Below are positions 18,751 through 28,398 of a stretch of DNA of 64,000 nt, piece after piece. The stretch comes from Pectobacterium parmentieri. GTDB taxonomy: Bacteria > Pseudomonadota > Gammaproteobacteria > Enterobacterales > Enterobacteriaceae. Within the stretch, counting starts at the first letter, position 1; every line of letters begins with the position of its first letter. The stretch is taken from assembly GCF_001742145.1 (NCBI RefSeq), contig NZ_CP015749.1, forward strand, positions 1,302,001-1,366,000, written 5' to 3'. A model generated the notes under the pieces. The model had not been told where the DNA came from. It did not search any database and saw only the letters and a list, made by a program, of their open reading frames with translations. Made by a program: the position numbers and the translations under genes.

Positions 18751-18877
18751 GTTTGGCAGCGCCGTTGCTGGATACCCTAGCGCCAATTTGAGCGATGTGT
18801 CGTCAGCAAAAACAGATGTCTGCTACGAGCATTTCATAACGACAGGAGCCAACAGGCTTCGCAGCAGGAGAGTCCGG

Positions 18878-21800
18878 ATGAGCAAATTCCTTGACCGGTT
18901 ACGTTACTTCAAACAACTGGCCGAACCGTTTTCCGACGGTCACGGGCAGACCCTCAATAGCAATCGTGACTGGGAAGATGGCTATCGCAGTCGCTGGCAG
19001 CATGACAAGATTGTACGTTCTACCCACGGGGTAAACTGCACCGGTTCATGTAGCTGGAAGATTTATGTGAAAAACGGTCTGGTGACGTGGGAAACACAGC
19101 AGACTGACTATCCGCGTACCCGTCCGGACCTGCCTAACCATGAGCCTCGTGGTTGCCCGCGCGGTGCCAGCTACTCCTGGTATCTGTACAGTGCCAACCG
19201 CCTGAAATATCCGATGATGCGTAAACGCCTGATGAAACTGTGGCGTGAAGCGAAACTAACGCACAGCGATCCGGTTGATGCCTGGGCATCCATCGTCAAC
19301 GACCCCGAAAAAACCAAATACTACAAACAAATTCGTGGTCGTGGTGGTTTCGTGCGTTCTGACTGGAACGAAGTTAACGAACTCATTGCTGCCTCTAACG
19401 TTTACACCGCCAAAACCTATGGCCCTGACCGCATTATTGGTTTCTCGCCGATTCCAGCGATGTCAATGGTGTCCTATGCGGCGGGTGCGCGTTACCTCTC
19501 TCTGCTCGGCGGCGTGTGCCTGAGCTTCTATGACTGGTACTGTGACTTACCGCCAGCGTCACCGATGACCTGGGGTGAACAGACTGACGTACCGGAATCT
19601 GCTGATTGGTATAACTCCTCTTACATCATCGCCTGGGGTTCTAACGTTCCGCAAACCCGTACACCGGATGCCCACTTCTTTACCGAAGTGCGCTACAAAG
19701 GCACAAAAACCGTTGCAGTGACGCCGGACTACGCTGAAATCGCCAAGCTGTGCGATCACTGGCTGAACCCGAAACAAGGCACCGACAGTGCGATGGCACT
19801 GGCAATGGGCCACGTTATTCTGAAAGAGTTCCACCTCGACAAGCCAAGCCAGTATTTCAGTGAGTACGTGCGTCAATACACGGACTTACCGATGCTGGTG
19901 CTGCTGGAGCCGCGTGACGACGGTTACTACGCGGCGGGTCGTATGCTGCGTGCCTCCGATCTGGTGGATAACCTCGGTCATGACAACAATCCGCAGTGGA
20001 AAACCATCGCGATTGACGATGAAAGCGGCAACCTGACGGCACCACAAGGGTCGATCGGCTACCGTTGGGGCGATCAGGGTAAATGGAATCTGGAACAGCG
20101 CGATGGCGTGAGCGGTGAAGACGTTAAACTGCGCTTGAGCCTGCTGGGGTCGCACGACGATGTCGTTGATGTCGGTTTCCCATATTTTGGCGGCGCGGTC
20201 AGCGAACATTTCAACAACGTTGCGCTAGAAGAAATTCTGCTGCACAAACTGCCGGTTAAGCGTTTGACGCTGGCTGACGGTAGCGAAGCGCTGGTTGCCT
20301 GTGTTTATGACCTGACGATGGCGAACTACGGTTTGGATCGCGGTCTGGGTGACGACAACTGCGCACGTGATTACGACGATGTGAAGGCCTACAGCCCTGC
20401 CTGGGCTGAAGAAATTACGGGCGTTTCCCGTCAGAACATTATCCGTATTGCGCGTGAATTCGCAGATAACGCCGATAAAACGCACGGTCGCTCCATGATC
20501 ATCGTGGGTGCAGGTATCAACCACTGGTATCACATGGACATGAACTACCGCGGCATCATCAACATGCTGATTTTCTGCGGTTGTGTTGGTCAGAGCGGTG
20601 GCGGTTGGGCGCACTATGTCGGACAAGAAAAACTGCGTCCACAAACCGGTTGGACACCGCTGGCGTTTGGTCTGGACTGGCAGCGTCCGCCGCGTCATAT
20701 GAACAGTACCTCGTTCTTCTATAACCATTCCAGCCAGTGGCGTTATGAAACCGTCACGCCGCAGGAATTGCTATCACCGTTGGCGGATAAATCCCGCTTT
20801 AGCGGCAGCATGATTGACTTCAACGTGCGTGCCGAGCGTATGGGCTGGCTGCCATCAGCACCGCAGTTGAACGTTAACCCGCTGGATATCGCAGAAAAAG
20901 CGCGTGCCGCAGGGATGACGCCGCAGGAATATACCGTTGCCGCGCTGAAATCAGGTGAAATCAAATTTGCCGCTGAACAGCCGGATAGTCCGCAAAACTA
21001 CCCACGTAACCTGTTCATTTGGCGTTCTAACCTGCTGGGTTCCTCCGGTAAAGGCCACGAATACATGCTGAAGTACCTGCTGGGTACGGAACACGGTATT
21101 CAAGGACAAGATCTGGGCACGGCGGGCAGCGTGAAGCCCGAAGAAGTGGAATGGCGCGATCAAGGCGTTGAAGGCAAGTTGGATCTGGTGGTGACGCTTG
21201 ATTTCCGTATGTCCAGCACCTGTCTGTACTCCGACATCGTCCTGCCAACGGCAACCTGGTACGAAAAAGACGACATGAATACCTCGGATATGCATCCGTT
21301 TATTCATCCGCTGTCTGCGGCCGTCGATCCTGCGTGGGATTCCAAAAGCGACTGGGAAATCTACAAAGGCATCGCGAAAACCTTCTCTCGCGTGTGCCAG
21401 GGGCATCTTGGTCAGGAAACCGATCTGGTTACTTTGCCGATTCAACACGATTCCCCGGCAGAAATGGCGCAACCGTTCGGCGTAGATGACTGGAAAAAAG
21501 GCGAATGCGACCTGATTCCGGGCAAAACGGCACCACACCTGATGATGGTGGAGCGCGATTATCCGAACCTGTACGAACGTTTCACCTCGCTTGGTCCATT
21601 GCTGGACAAGCTGGGTAACGGAGGGAAAGGTATCGGCTGGAACACGCAGACCGAAGTCGATTTCCTGAAAAAGCTGAACTACACCAAAGCTGACGGTGCG
21701 GCGGCGGGCCGTCCGAAGATTGAAACGGCGATCGATGCGGCAGAAGTGATCCTGTCTCTGGCCCCGGAAACCAACGGTCAGGTAGCTGTGAAAGCGTGGG

Positions 21801-22639
21801 AAGCGCTGAGCAAATTCACCGGTCGTGACCACACGCATCTGGCGCTGAATAAAGAAGACGAGAAAATTCGCTTCCGCGATATTCAGGCGCAGCCGCGCAA
21901 GATTATCTCCAGCCCGACCTGGTCTGGCTTGGAAGATGAACACGTTTCCTATAACGCCTGTTATACCAACGTTCATGAGCTGATTCCGTGGCGTACGCTG
22001 TCCGGTCGCCAACAACTGTATCAAGACCATGAGTGGATGCGTGCTTTCGGTGAAAGCCTGCTGGTGTACCGTCCGCCGGTTGATACCCGCGCTGCTGCAC
22101 CGGTGATGAACCAGAAACCTAACGGCAACCCGGAAAAAGCGTTGAACTTCCTGACGCCGCACCAGAAATGGGGCATTCACTCCACGTACAGCGACAACCT
22201 GTTGATGCTGACGCTGGGTCGCGGTGGCCCGATTATCTGGCTGAGCGAAGACGATGCCAGAGATTTGGGTATTGAGGATAACGACTGGATAGAGGCGTTT
22301 AACGCCAACGGTGCGCTGACGGCGCGTGCGGTTGTCAGCCAGCGTGTGCCTTCGGGAATGACGATGATGTACCACGCGCAGGAACGCATCATTAACCTGC
22401 CGGGATCGGAAATCACCCAACAGCGCGGCGGTATTCACAACTCGGTGACCCGTATCACGCCGAAACCGACCCATATGATCGGCGGCTATGCCCAACTGGC
22501 TTATGGCTTTAACTACTACGGCACCGTCGGGTCAAACCGTGATGAGTTCGTCGTGGTTCGTAAAATGAAACGCATCGACTGGCTGGATGATGAAGGCCAG
22601 GACTATGTTCAGAAAGCGGTACAGCAGGAGAAAGCCTGA
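18878..22639 (+). CDS. narG: NarG respiratory nitrate reductase alpha subunit
   Basis: Catalytic subunit of membrane-bound nitrate reductase A; reduces nitrate to nitrite on a bis-MGD molybdenum cofactor facing the cytoplasm. The start MSKFLDRLRYFKQ at 18878 (AGGAG upstream) gives 1253 residues, close to the E. coli length. The FS0 4Fe-4S ligands are His50, Cys54 and Cys58 (HGVNCTGSCSW), plus the Cys in RGCPRG. The molybdenum-ligand Asp lies in MTWGEQTDVPE. An in-frame extension to 18701 is rejected because it covers the FNR box. The stop overlaps the narH start by one base. Confidence 0.97.
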   Translation: MSKFLDRLRYFKQLAEPFSDGHGQTLNSNRDWEDGYRSRWQHDKIVRSTHGVNCTGSCSWKIYVKNGLVTWETQQTDYPRTRPDLPNHEPRGCPRGASYSWYLYSANRLKYPMMRKRLMKLWREAKLTHSDPVDAWASIVNDPEKTKYYKQIRGRGGFVRSDWNEVNELIAASNVYTAKTYGPDRIIGFSPIPAMSMVSYAAGARYLSLLGGVCLSFYDWYCDLPPASPMTWGEQTDVPESADWYNSSYIIAWGSNVPQTRTPDAHFFTEVRYKGTKTVAVTPDYAEIAKLCDHWLNPKQGTDSAMALAMGHVILKEFHLDKPSQYFSEYVRQYTDLPMLVLLEPRDDGYYAAGRMLRASDLVDNLGHDNNPQWKTIAIDDESGNLTAPQGSIGYRWGDQGKWNLEQRDGVSGEDVKLRLSLLGSHDDVVDVGFPYFGGAVSEHFNNVALEEILLHKLPVKRLTLADGSEALVACVYDLTMANYGLDRGLGDDNCARDYDDVKAYSPAWAEEITGVSRQNIIRIAREFADNADKTHGRSMIIVGAGINHWYHMDMNYRGIINMLIFCGCVGQSGGGWAHYVGQEKLRPQTGWTPLAFGLDWQRPPRHMNSTSFFYNHSSQWRYETVTPQELLSPLADKSRFSGSMIDFNVRAERMGWLPSAPQLNVNPLDIAEKARAAGMTPQEYTVAALKSGEIKFAAEQPDSPQNYPRNLFIWRSNLLGSSGKGHEYMLKYLLGTEHGIQGQDLGTAGSVKPEEVEWRDQGVEGKLDLVVTLDFRMSSTCLYSDIVLPTATWYEKDDMNTSDMHPFIHPLSAAVDPAWDSKSDWEIYKGIAKTFSRVCQGHLGQETDLVTLPIQHDSPAEMAQPFGVDDWKKGECDLIPGKTAPHLMMVERDYPNLYERFTSLGPLLDKLGNGGKGIGWNTQTEVDFLKKLNYTKADGAAAGRPKIETAIDAAEVILSLAPETNGQVAVKAWEALSKFTGRDHTHLALNKEDEKIRFRDIQAQPRKIISSPTWSGLEDEHVSYNACYTNVHELIPWRTLSGRQQLYQDHEWMRAFGESLLVYRPPVDTRAAAPVMNQKPNGNPEKALNFLTPHQKWGIHSTYSDNLLMLTLGRGGPIIWLSEDDARDLGIEDNDWIEAFNANGALTARAVVSQRVPSGMTMMYHAQERIINLPGSEITQQRGGIHNSVTRITPKPTHMIGGYAQLAYGFNYYGTVGSNRDEFVVVRKMKRIDWLDDEGQDYVQKAVQQEKA

Positions 22640-24219
22640 TGAAAATTCGTTCACAAGTGGGCATGGTGCTGAATCTGGACAAATGCATCGGCTGTCACAC
22701 CTGCTCCGTTAGCTGTAAAAACGTCTGGACCAGCCGTGAAGGGATGGAATACGCCTGGTTCAACAACGTCGAAACCAAGCCGGGCGTGGGCTATCCCCAT
22801 GCCTGGGAAGATCAGGAAAAGTGGAAGGGCGGCTGGATCCGTAAAATCAGCGGCAAACTTGAACCGCGGATGGGTAACCGTATCAGCGTGTTGTCCAAAA
22901 TTTTTGCTAACCCTGATGTGCCAGAAATCGACGACTACTATGAACCGTTCGACTACGACTATCAGAACTTGCGTAAAGCGCCAGAAGGTAAGCATCAGCC
23001 TGTCGCCCGTCCGCGCTCGCTGATTACCGGTCAGCGGATGAAGAAAATCGAGAACGGCCCGAACTGGGAAGACGATCTGGGTGGTGAATTCAGTAAACGC
23101 TCTGAGGATAAGAACTTCGATCCTGTCCATTTCAACGAAATGCAGAAAGAGATGTACGGCCAGTTCGAAAACACGTTCATGATGTATCTGCCGCGTCTGT
23201 GCGAACACTGTTTGAACCCGGCGTGCGTGGCAACCTGTCCGAGCGGCGCGATCTACAAACGCGGCGAAGACGGTATCGTTCTGATCGATCAGGACAAGTG
23301 TCGCGGCTGGCGGATGTGTCTGACCGGTTGTCCGTACAAGAAAATCTACTTCAACTGGAAGAGCGGAAAATCAGAAAAATGTATTTTCTGCTACCCGCGT
23401 ATTGAAAGCGGTCAGCCAACGCTGTGTTCAGAAACCTGCGTCGGGCGTATCCGCTATCTGGGCGTGCTGCTCTATGATGCCGATCGCATCGAACAAGCGG
23501 CTGCGGTAGAAAACGAGAAAGATCTGTACCAGAGCCAACTGGATGTGTTCCTTGACCCGCATGACCCGAAAGTCATTGAGCAAGCGCTGAAAGACGGTAT
23601 TCCAAACAGCGTGATTGACGCGGCGCAGAAATCACCTGTTTACAAAATGGCGATGGATTGGAAACTGGCGCTGCCGCTGCACCCGGAATACCGCACGCTG
23701 CCGATGGTGTGGTACGTGCCGCCGTTGTCACCGATTCAGTCTGCGGCGGATGCGGGTCAATTGGCGCACACCGGCGTACTGCCGGATGTAGAAAGTCTGC
23801 GTATTCCGGTGCAGTACCTGGCGAACCTGCTGACCGCAGGGGATACCGAACCTGTCTTACTGGCCCTGAAACGTATGCTGGCAATGCGCCACTATAAACG
23901 TGCAGAAAGCGTAGAAGGCAAGATCGATACCAGCGCGCTGGAGCAGGTTGGGCTGACAGAAGCACAGGCGCAGGAAATGTACCGCTATCTGGCGATTGCG
24001 AACTACGAAGACCGTTTCGTGATCCCGTCAAGCCATCGTGAACTGGCGCGTGAAGCCTTCCCTGAAAGCAAAGGCTGCGGCTTCAGCTTTGGCGATGGTT
24101 GCCACGGCAGCGATACCAAATTCAACCTGTTCAACAGCAAGCGTATTGATGCCATCGATGTCAGCAACAAAACGCGTGATATGAACAGCAAAATCATGCG
24201 GGAGACGAACCATGATTAG
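22639..24219 (+). CDS. narH: NarH respiratory nitrate reductase beta subunit
   Basis: Electron-transfer subunit that carries electrons from NarI to NarG through iron-sulfur clusters. The 526-residue protein has four cysteine groups: Cys16-19-22-26 (CIGCHTCSVSC), CEHCLNPACVATCP, CRGWRMCLTGCP, in which Trp replaces one Cys as in the 3Fe-4S site of NarH, and CIFC...CSETC. There is no export signal, consistent with cytoplasmic assembly by NarJ. The narJ start lies inside its last codons. Confidence 0.97.
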   Translation: MKIRSQVGMVLNLDKCIGCHTCSVSCKNVWTSREGMEYAWFNNVETKPGVGYPHAWEDQEKWKGGWIRKISGKLEPRMGNRISVLSKIFANPDVPEIDDYYEPFDYDYQNLRKAPEGKHQPVARPRSLITGQRMKKIENGPNWEDDLGGEFSKRSEDKNFDPVHFNEMQKEMYGQFENTFMMYLPRLCEHCLNPACVATCPSGAIYKRGEDGIVLIDQDKCRGWRMCLTGCPYKKIYFNWKSGKSEKCIFCYPRIESGQPTLCSETCVGRIRYLGVLLYDADRIEQAAAVENEKDLYQSQLDVFLDPHDPKVIEQALKDGIPNSVIDAAQKSPVYKMAMDWKLALPLHPEYRTLPMVWYVPPLSPIQSAADAGQLAHTGVLPDVESLRIPVQYLANLLTAGDTEPVLLALKRMLAMRHYKRAESVEGKIDTSALEQVGLTEAQAQEMYRYLAIANYEDRFVIPSSHRELAREAFPESKGCGFSFGDGCHGSDTKFNLFNSKRIDAIDVSNKTRDMNSKIMRETNHD

Positions 24220-24931
24220 CCTGCGGATTATTGCCCGCCTGCTGGACTATCCCGATAGCGAGCTGTGGGAAAACAGGGCTGAGTTGATCGAAGCGGTAGA
24301 GCAGGCTGATGCCTTACCGTTGCGTGAAGGCCATCAACTGATGCAGTTTATTAACACGCTGTGTGCGGAAGACTTACTGGACAAACAGGCGGAGTATAGC
24401 GGCCTGTTTGACCGTGGTCGCGCGACATCGCTGCTGCTGTTCGAGCACGTTCACGGTGAGTCTCGTGACCGTGGTCAGGCGATGGTCGATCTCATGCAGC
24501 AATATCACGATGCCGGACTGGCGCTGGATTGCCGCGAGCTGCCGGACTATCTGCCTCTGTATCTTGAGTACCTTTCTCGTTTGGAACCCGCGCAGAGTCG
24601 TGCGGGTTTACTCGACATCGCGCCGATTCTGGCGTTGATTGGTGCGCGTTTGCAGCAGCGTGACAGCAGCTATGCCGTACTGTTCGATCTGTTGCTTCAA
24701 CTTTCAGGCAGCGACCTGCAAAGTGACGACGTCACACAATCGGTGGCTGACGAAGCGCGTGACGACACACCGCAGGCGCTGGATGCCGTGTGGGAAGAGG
24801 AGCAGATTAAATTCCTCGGCGAAGAAGGCTGCGCATCGGCCCAACAAACGCAACACCAACGCCGCTTTGCTGGCGCGGTGGTGCCGCAATATCTGAATCT
24901 TGACGCTACATCTGCGGGGGGGCAACGTTAA
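24212..24931 (+). CDS. narJ: NarJ nitrate reductase assembly chaperone
   Basis: Cytoplasmic chaperone that binds NarG during cofactor insertion and membrane attachment; not part of the final enzyme. The 239-residue, mostly helical, acidic protein has the family core [31 protein letters not shown] and [13 protein letters not shown]. It overlaps narH by 8 bases and shares TAATG with narI, so all four subunits are translationally coupled. Confidence 0.95.
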   Translation: MISLRIIARLLDYPDSELWENRAELIEAVEQADALPLREGHQLMQFINTLCAEDLLDKQAEYSGLFDRGRATSLLLFEHVHGESRDRGQAMVDLMQQYHDAGLALDCRELPDYLPLYLEYLSRLEPAQSRAGLLDIAPILALIGARLQQRDSSYAVLFDLLLQLSGSDLQSDDVTQSVADEARDDTPQALDAVWEEEQIKFLGEEGCASAQQTQHQRRFAGAVVPQYLNLDATSAGGQR

Positions 24932-25620
24932 TGAGTGCTTTCACGAATTATTTCAATGTGTTCTTTTTTGACATCTATCCTTATCTGGCGATGGCTATTT
25001 TCCTGATCGGTAGTTGGCTGCGCTATGACTACGGCCAATACAGTTGGCGTGCGGGTTCGAGCCAAATGCTGGATAAGAAAGGGATGCGTCTGGCGTCTAA
25101 TCTGTTCCACCTGGGGATCCTGGGCGTATTTGCCGGGCATTTCCTTGGGATGCTGACGCCGCACTGGATGTACGAAGCGTTCCTGCCAATGGAAGTAAAA
25201 CAGAAAATGGCGATGTTCGGCGGTGGTGCGGCAGGTCTGCTGACGTTTGTCGGTGGCGTACTGTTGTTAAAGCGTCGTCTGACCAACCCGCGTATTCGCG
25301 CGACCTCCAGCGTTGGCGACATTCTCATTCTGTCCTTGCTGGTGATTCAGGCTGGTTTGGGTGTACTGACCATCCCGTTCTCTGCACAGCATATGGATGG
25401 CAGTGAAATGCTGAAGTTGGTCGGTTGGGCACAGAGCGTGGCGTACTTCCAGGGTGGTGCGTCTGCACATCTGGTGGGTGTTGCGCTGATCTTCAAACTG
25501 CACATCGTGTTGGGTCTGACGCTGTTCGTTCTGTTCCCATTCTGCCGTTTGGTTCACATCTGGAGCGCACCGGTCGAGTACCTGACCCGCCGCTACCAGC
25601 TTGTGCGTAACCGTCGCTAG
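24931..25620 (+). CDS. narI: NarI respiratory nitrate reductase gamma subunit (cytochrome b)
   Basis: Inner-membrane cytochrome b that oxidises quinol and passes electrons to NarH. The 229-residue protein has five membrane segments and histidines placed for two b hemes ([35 protein letters not shown]). The C-terminus [20 protein letters not shown] is the conserved family ending. It is the last gene of the operon and is followed by a strong terminator. Confidence 0.96.
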   Translation: MSAFTNYFNVFFFDIYPYLAMAIFLIGSWLRYDYGQYSWRAGSSQMLDKKGMRLASNLFHLGILGVFAGHFLGMLTPHWMYEAFLPMEVKQKMAMFGGGAAGLLTFVGGVLLLKRRLTNPRIRATSSVGDILILSLLVIQAGLGVLTIPFSAQHMDGSEMLKLVGWAQSVAYFQGGASAHLVGVALIFKLHIVLGLTLFVLFPFCRLVHIWSAPVEYLTRRYQLVRNRR

Positions 25621-25633
25621 GCATGCATGATAG

Positions 25634-25666
25634 AAAACGGCGGTGTTGTGATGACACCGCCGTTTT
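25634..25666. terminator. terminator of narGHJI
   Basis: Perfect 13-base arms AAAACGGCGGTGT (25634-25646) and ACACCGCCGTTTT (25654-25666) with a 7-base loop, followed by TTTTTCC. The A-run on the other side allows bidirectional use with the convergent EamA gene. Confidence 0.9.
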
Positions 25667-25724
25667 AACTTTTTCCTTTTCCTCTTTCCCCGCCAACAAC
25701 ACTCACCATCGGCAGTTCAGTTGA

Positions 25725-26597
25725 TTATTTGCTTCGCGACGTCGTCCATTGCACGGCGAAGACGCTGGCGAGCACGATCGCCAAACCTAAGAACGCTGTG
25801 CCAGTGATCGACTGGGAAAGCAACGCCCAACCTAGCACCACGGCGGTAAGCGGACTCAACAACCCCAATGATGCAACGGCAACCGTCGGCAGACGCGTCA
25901 CGCCACGAAACCAGAGTCCATATGCGAGCACGGCACCCGCAAGGCAGAGATAGGCGTAAGCGGCCCACTGTGACAGGGTCAACGCAGGCAGTGGGGCATC
26001 GGCTAGCCACGCAACGGGTGCCAGCATTAATCCGCCGATGAAAAGTTGCCAGCCGGTAAGCGGCAGCACGGGCAGATCAAGCTGCCAGCGACGCGTCAAC
26101 CAGACGCCCATCGCCATGCACATCGCACCCAGCAGCGCGGCGGCGATTCCCACCGGTTCAAATGTCGTCTGCGGTGACAGCAGCAACGTGGCCATGCCAA
26201 TCACGCCGATGACCGCCGACCACAGCGTAGCCTGCTTGGGCGTTCGATGATCCACGACCCAGACTAACACCATGATCAACAGCGGCTGGATCGCGCTAAG
26301 TACCGCCGCTAATCCGCCTGGTAAACGATAAGCGGCAACAAACAGCAGCGCTTGAAAAACGCCGATATTCAGGGCGCTAAGCACGACTACGCGCCACCAG
26401 TCTTGTCGGGCGGGAAAGCGTCGGGTGAATAAAAGCAGCAGCAGACCCGCAGGTAGCACGCGGATAAGTGCCGCGGTGAAGGGCCGGTCTGGTGGCAGGA
26501 ATTCCGTTGTAATAATATAAGTGGAGCCCCAAATCGCGGGGGCCAACGCTGTGAGTATGACGTCACGCCAGTAGTGTGGTGAAGATGTGGTGTCCAT
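25725..26597 (-). CDS. EamA/DMT-family inner-membrane exporter
   Basis: Drug/metabolite transporter family protein of 290 residues with ten membrane segments in two EamA repeats (start PAIWGSTYIITTEFLPP, second repeat from about residue 150). The substrate cannot be read from sequence; relatives export amino acids, metabolites or drugs. It is divergent from a MarR-type gene, and two 18-base near-identical direct repeats lie between them, one of them 5 bases upstream of this start codon. Control by that regulator is the natural inference. Confidence 0.82.
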   Translation of the reverse strand: MDTTSSPHYWRDVILTALAPAIWGSTYIITTEFLPPDRPFTAALIRVLPAGLLLLLFTRRFPARQDWWRVVVLSALNIGVFQALLFVAAYRLPGGLAAVLSAIQPLLIMVLVWVVDHRTPKQATLWSAVIGVIGMATLLLSPQTTFEPVGIAAALLGAMCMAMGVWLTRRWQLDLPVLPLTGWQLFIGGLMLAPVAWLADAPLPALTLSQWAAYAYLCLAGAVLAYGLWFRGVTRLPTVAVASLGLLSPLTAVVLGWALLSQSITGTAFLGLAIVLASVFAVQWTTSRSK

Positions 26598-26601
26598 GAC
26601 T

Positions 26602-26657
26602 TTACCTTTAATTCAAGATACTATGATAGTGTGGATTAATTACCTTGAAGTCAAGAT
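26602..26657. promoter_or_regulatory. paired direct-repeat operator between EamA exporter and MarR gene
   Basis: TTACCTTTAATTCAAGAT (26602-26619) and TTACCTTGAAGTCAAGAT (26640-26657) agree at 16 of 18 positions and start 38 bases apart. The second contains the inverted pair CTTGA/TCAAG. One copy abuts the exporter start and the other abuts the marR start, so a protein bound at both could shut off both genes. Confidence 0.6.
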
Positions 26658-26659
26658 AA

Positions 26660-27199
26660 ATGAAAAGTCAAACCAGCGAGTACGATGCGGTAGATGTCAT
26701 TCTTGAACAGTGGCGGCGCGAGCGACCTGATTTGGATGCCAGCCCGATGGGGCCGATTGGACGCCTCAGACGATGTGCTGTGCTCATGGATCAGCGTCTG
26801 GAATCCTGCTTTTCCAAATTCGATCTGAGCAGTTGGGAGTTTGATATGCTGGCTACGCTGCGGCGTGCGGGTGCGCCGTACTGTCTGAGTCCAACCGATT
26901 TGTTCTCCACATTAATGGTGACGTCAGGAACGATGACCCACCGGCTCAAGCGTCTTGAAATCCGAGGATTTATCGAACGCGTGCAGAACGAACAGGATGC
27001 CCGTAGTACGCTGGTACAACTGACCAGTACGGGGCTTGAGCTGATTAATCGCGCCGTCGAAGCGCATATTGAGAACGAGCGGCAGGTGCTATTTGCGCTA
27101 TCTACGGATGTGCTGGCTGCACTGGATGCCAATCTCGCCACGCTATTGCGAACGTTGGAAAGTCACACTGGGCCTGCTGTACCTAAGGAGACAAACTAA
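26660..27199 (+). CDS. MarR-family transcriptional regulator
   Basis: Dimeric winged-helix regulator of 179 residues. The core includes LSSWEFDMLATLRRAG, the recognition region LSPTDLFSTLMVTSGTMTHRLKRLEIRGFI and the wing RVQNEQDARSTLVQLTSTG, all typical of MarR proteins. It is divergent from the EamA exporter, which it probably represses until a ligand binds. The ribosome site is weak and overlaps the proposed operator, which suggests autoregulation. Confidence 0.88.
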   Translation: MKSQTSEYDAVDVILEQWRRERPDLDASPMGPIGRLRRCAVLMDQRLESCFSKFDLSSWEFDMLATLRRAGAPYCLSPTDLFSTLMVTSGTMTHRLKRLEIRGFIERVQNEQDARSTLVQLTSTGLELINRAVEAHIENERQVLFALSTDVLAALDANLATLLRTLESHTGPAVPKETN

Positions 27200-27213
27200 T
27201 TCGTTGCGAAAAT

Positions 27214-27243
27214 TACCGCCCGATGCCTTCAAATCGGGCGGTA
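27214..27243 (-). terminator. terminator between marR-type gene and the DSD1-like gene
   Basis: Perfect 11-base arms TACCGCCCGAT (27214-27224) and ATCGGGCGGTA (27233-27243). On the minus strand the stem is followed by ATTTTCGC. It sits between convergent genes and can serve both. Confidence 0.75.
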
Positions 27244-27255
27244 TGACAATGATAT

Positions 27256-28398
27256 TTACCATCCGGTAATGCGCTGCCAGGTTTCCTGCTCATGCCTGTG
27301 CGATTTCAGCACTTGATAGTGTTGGTGCATGGCGGCAGTGGCGCAAGCGTGGTTAGGTAATATCCGCAGTCGCGTGCCGACGGGGAAATTATCGACCGAA
27401 AATCCGCGATCGGCGGGTAGCGCAATAATACCGTGTTCCTGATTGGTGGTGGTCACGCAGAGGCCGCTGTAAGGGGTGCCATGCAGGTCGCAAATAAGTC
27501 CGTAACCGTAATCTTTCGCCTGAGAAGCCGTACCGCGATCGCGGGAGAGCGCCATCCAGCCTGCATCAATAAACACCCAGCCTTTTTCGCGGTTATGCCC
27601 AATCACGGTGCTAACGACCGATAGGGCGATATCATCCAGCGAACAAACCCCGACATTTTTCATCACCAGATCGAATGTGGTGAACACGCCCGCTCTGACT
27701 TCGGTAATCCCGGTTAAGTCTTCGGAAAAATGCGCCGTCGGCGTGGCACCGACGCTGAGAACAGGGCAAGCAATCCCCATCGCTCGTACACGCCGTCCGG
27801 CGATGTTGATAGCTGCGCACTCGGCACGTGCGGCCGCTCTGATCGCCTCGTCCGTGCGGCAGGCGTAGGATTCTCCTGCATGAGCCAGCAGGCCAGTGAG
27901 CGTCGCACCGTTGCCGTCGATCTGTTTCGCTAGCTCAAGCAGCGTATCGCTTTCCGGCGGAATACCGCCGCGATGTCCGTCACAATCGATCTCGATAAAT
28001 ACCGAAAACGTCACGTTATTGGCGCGTGCAAAATCGGTTACCGCCCGCGCCTGTACGGTGCTATCTAGCAGAATATGGAGGTCCACACCCTTGTGGATCA
28101 GGTTAGCAATACGCGGCAGTTTGTGCGGGGCGATCCCGACGGCGTAGAGCAGGTTGGTATAACCTGCTGCGGCAAAGGCTTCCGCTTCTGCCAGCGTCGA
28201 AACCGTCGCTGGTGAGGAGGAATCTTTGAGCAAATAGCGGCCAGCCTCAATCGAGCGTAGCGTTTTGAGATGTGGGCGAACCTGGCTGCCCAGATTTTCG
28301 GTACGTTGATAAAGCCTGTCTATATTGCGTTGGAAACGGAACTCATCAATCAGCAAAAAGGGCGTTTCCAGCGTGTTAAGCCACTCGACGTTACTCAT
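27256..28398 (-). CDS. DSD1/D-threonine aldolase-like PLP enzyme
   Basis: Fold-type III PLP enzyme with an alanine-racemase N-terminal barrel, 380 residues. The Schiff-base Lys45 lies in RPHLKTL. His350 and Cys352 (LPNHACATA) are the zinc ligands that mark the DSD1-type D-serine dehydratase, D-threo-3-hydroxyaspartate dehydratase and hydroxyaspartate aldolase group. The exact substrate cannot be decided from sequence. It is the last gene of a three-gene operon and overlaps the previous gene by 4 bases (ATGA). The partners (hydroxyaspartate dehydratase-like and ornithine-cyclodeaminase-like) favour a hydroxyaspartate-type substrate over D-serine. Confidence 0.75.
   Translation of the reverse strand: MSNVEWLNTLETPFLLIDEFRFQRNIDRLYQRTENLGSQVRPHLKTLRSIEAGRYLLKDSSSPATVSTLAEAEAFAAAGYTNLLYAVGIAPHKLPRIANLIHKGVDLHILLDSTVQARAVTDFARANNVTFSVFIEIDCDGHRGGIPPESDTLLELAKQIDGNGATLTGLLAHAGESYACRTDEAIRAAARAECAAINIAGRRVRAMGIACPVLSVGATPTAHFSEDLTGITEVRAGVFTTFDLVMKNVGVCSLDDIALSVVSTVIGHNREKGWVFIDAGWMALSRDRGTASQAKDYGYGLICDLHGTPYSGLCVTTTNQEHGIIALPADRGFSVDNFPVGTRLRILPNHACATAAMHQHYQVLKSHRHEQETWQRITGW

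Larger units (their letters stand above)
18107..18877. other. long narK-narG intergenic region
   Basis: 771 bases holding, in order: the reverse-oriented copy of a dispersed structured repeat (18219-18363), a terminator hairpin (18494-18521), a NarL-type heptamer TACCCCT (18539-18545), an AT-rich stretch and the narG FNR box (18737-18750). Short reading frames here overlap the repeat or the promoter and are not credible genes. Confidence 0.6.

Noticed and set aside
20951..22495. 514-codon open frame antisense to narG
   Set aside because: It lies entirely opposite a confidently identified gene with high GC at third positions, a known source of long antisense frames; no family features.
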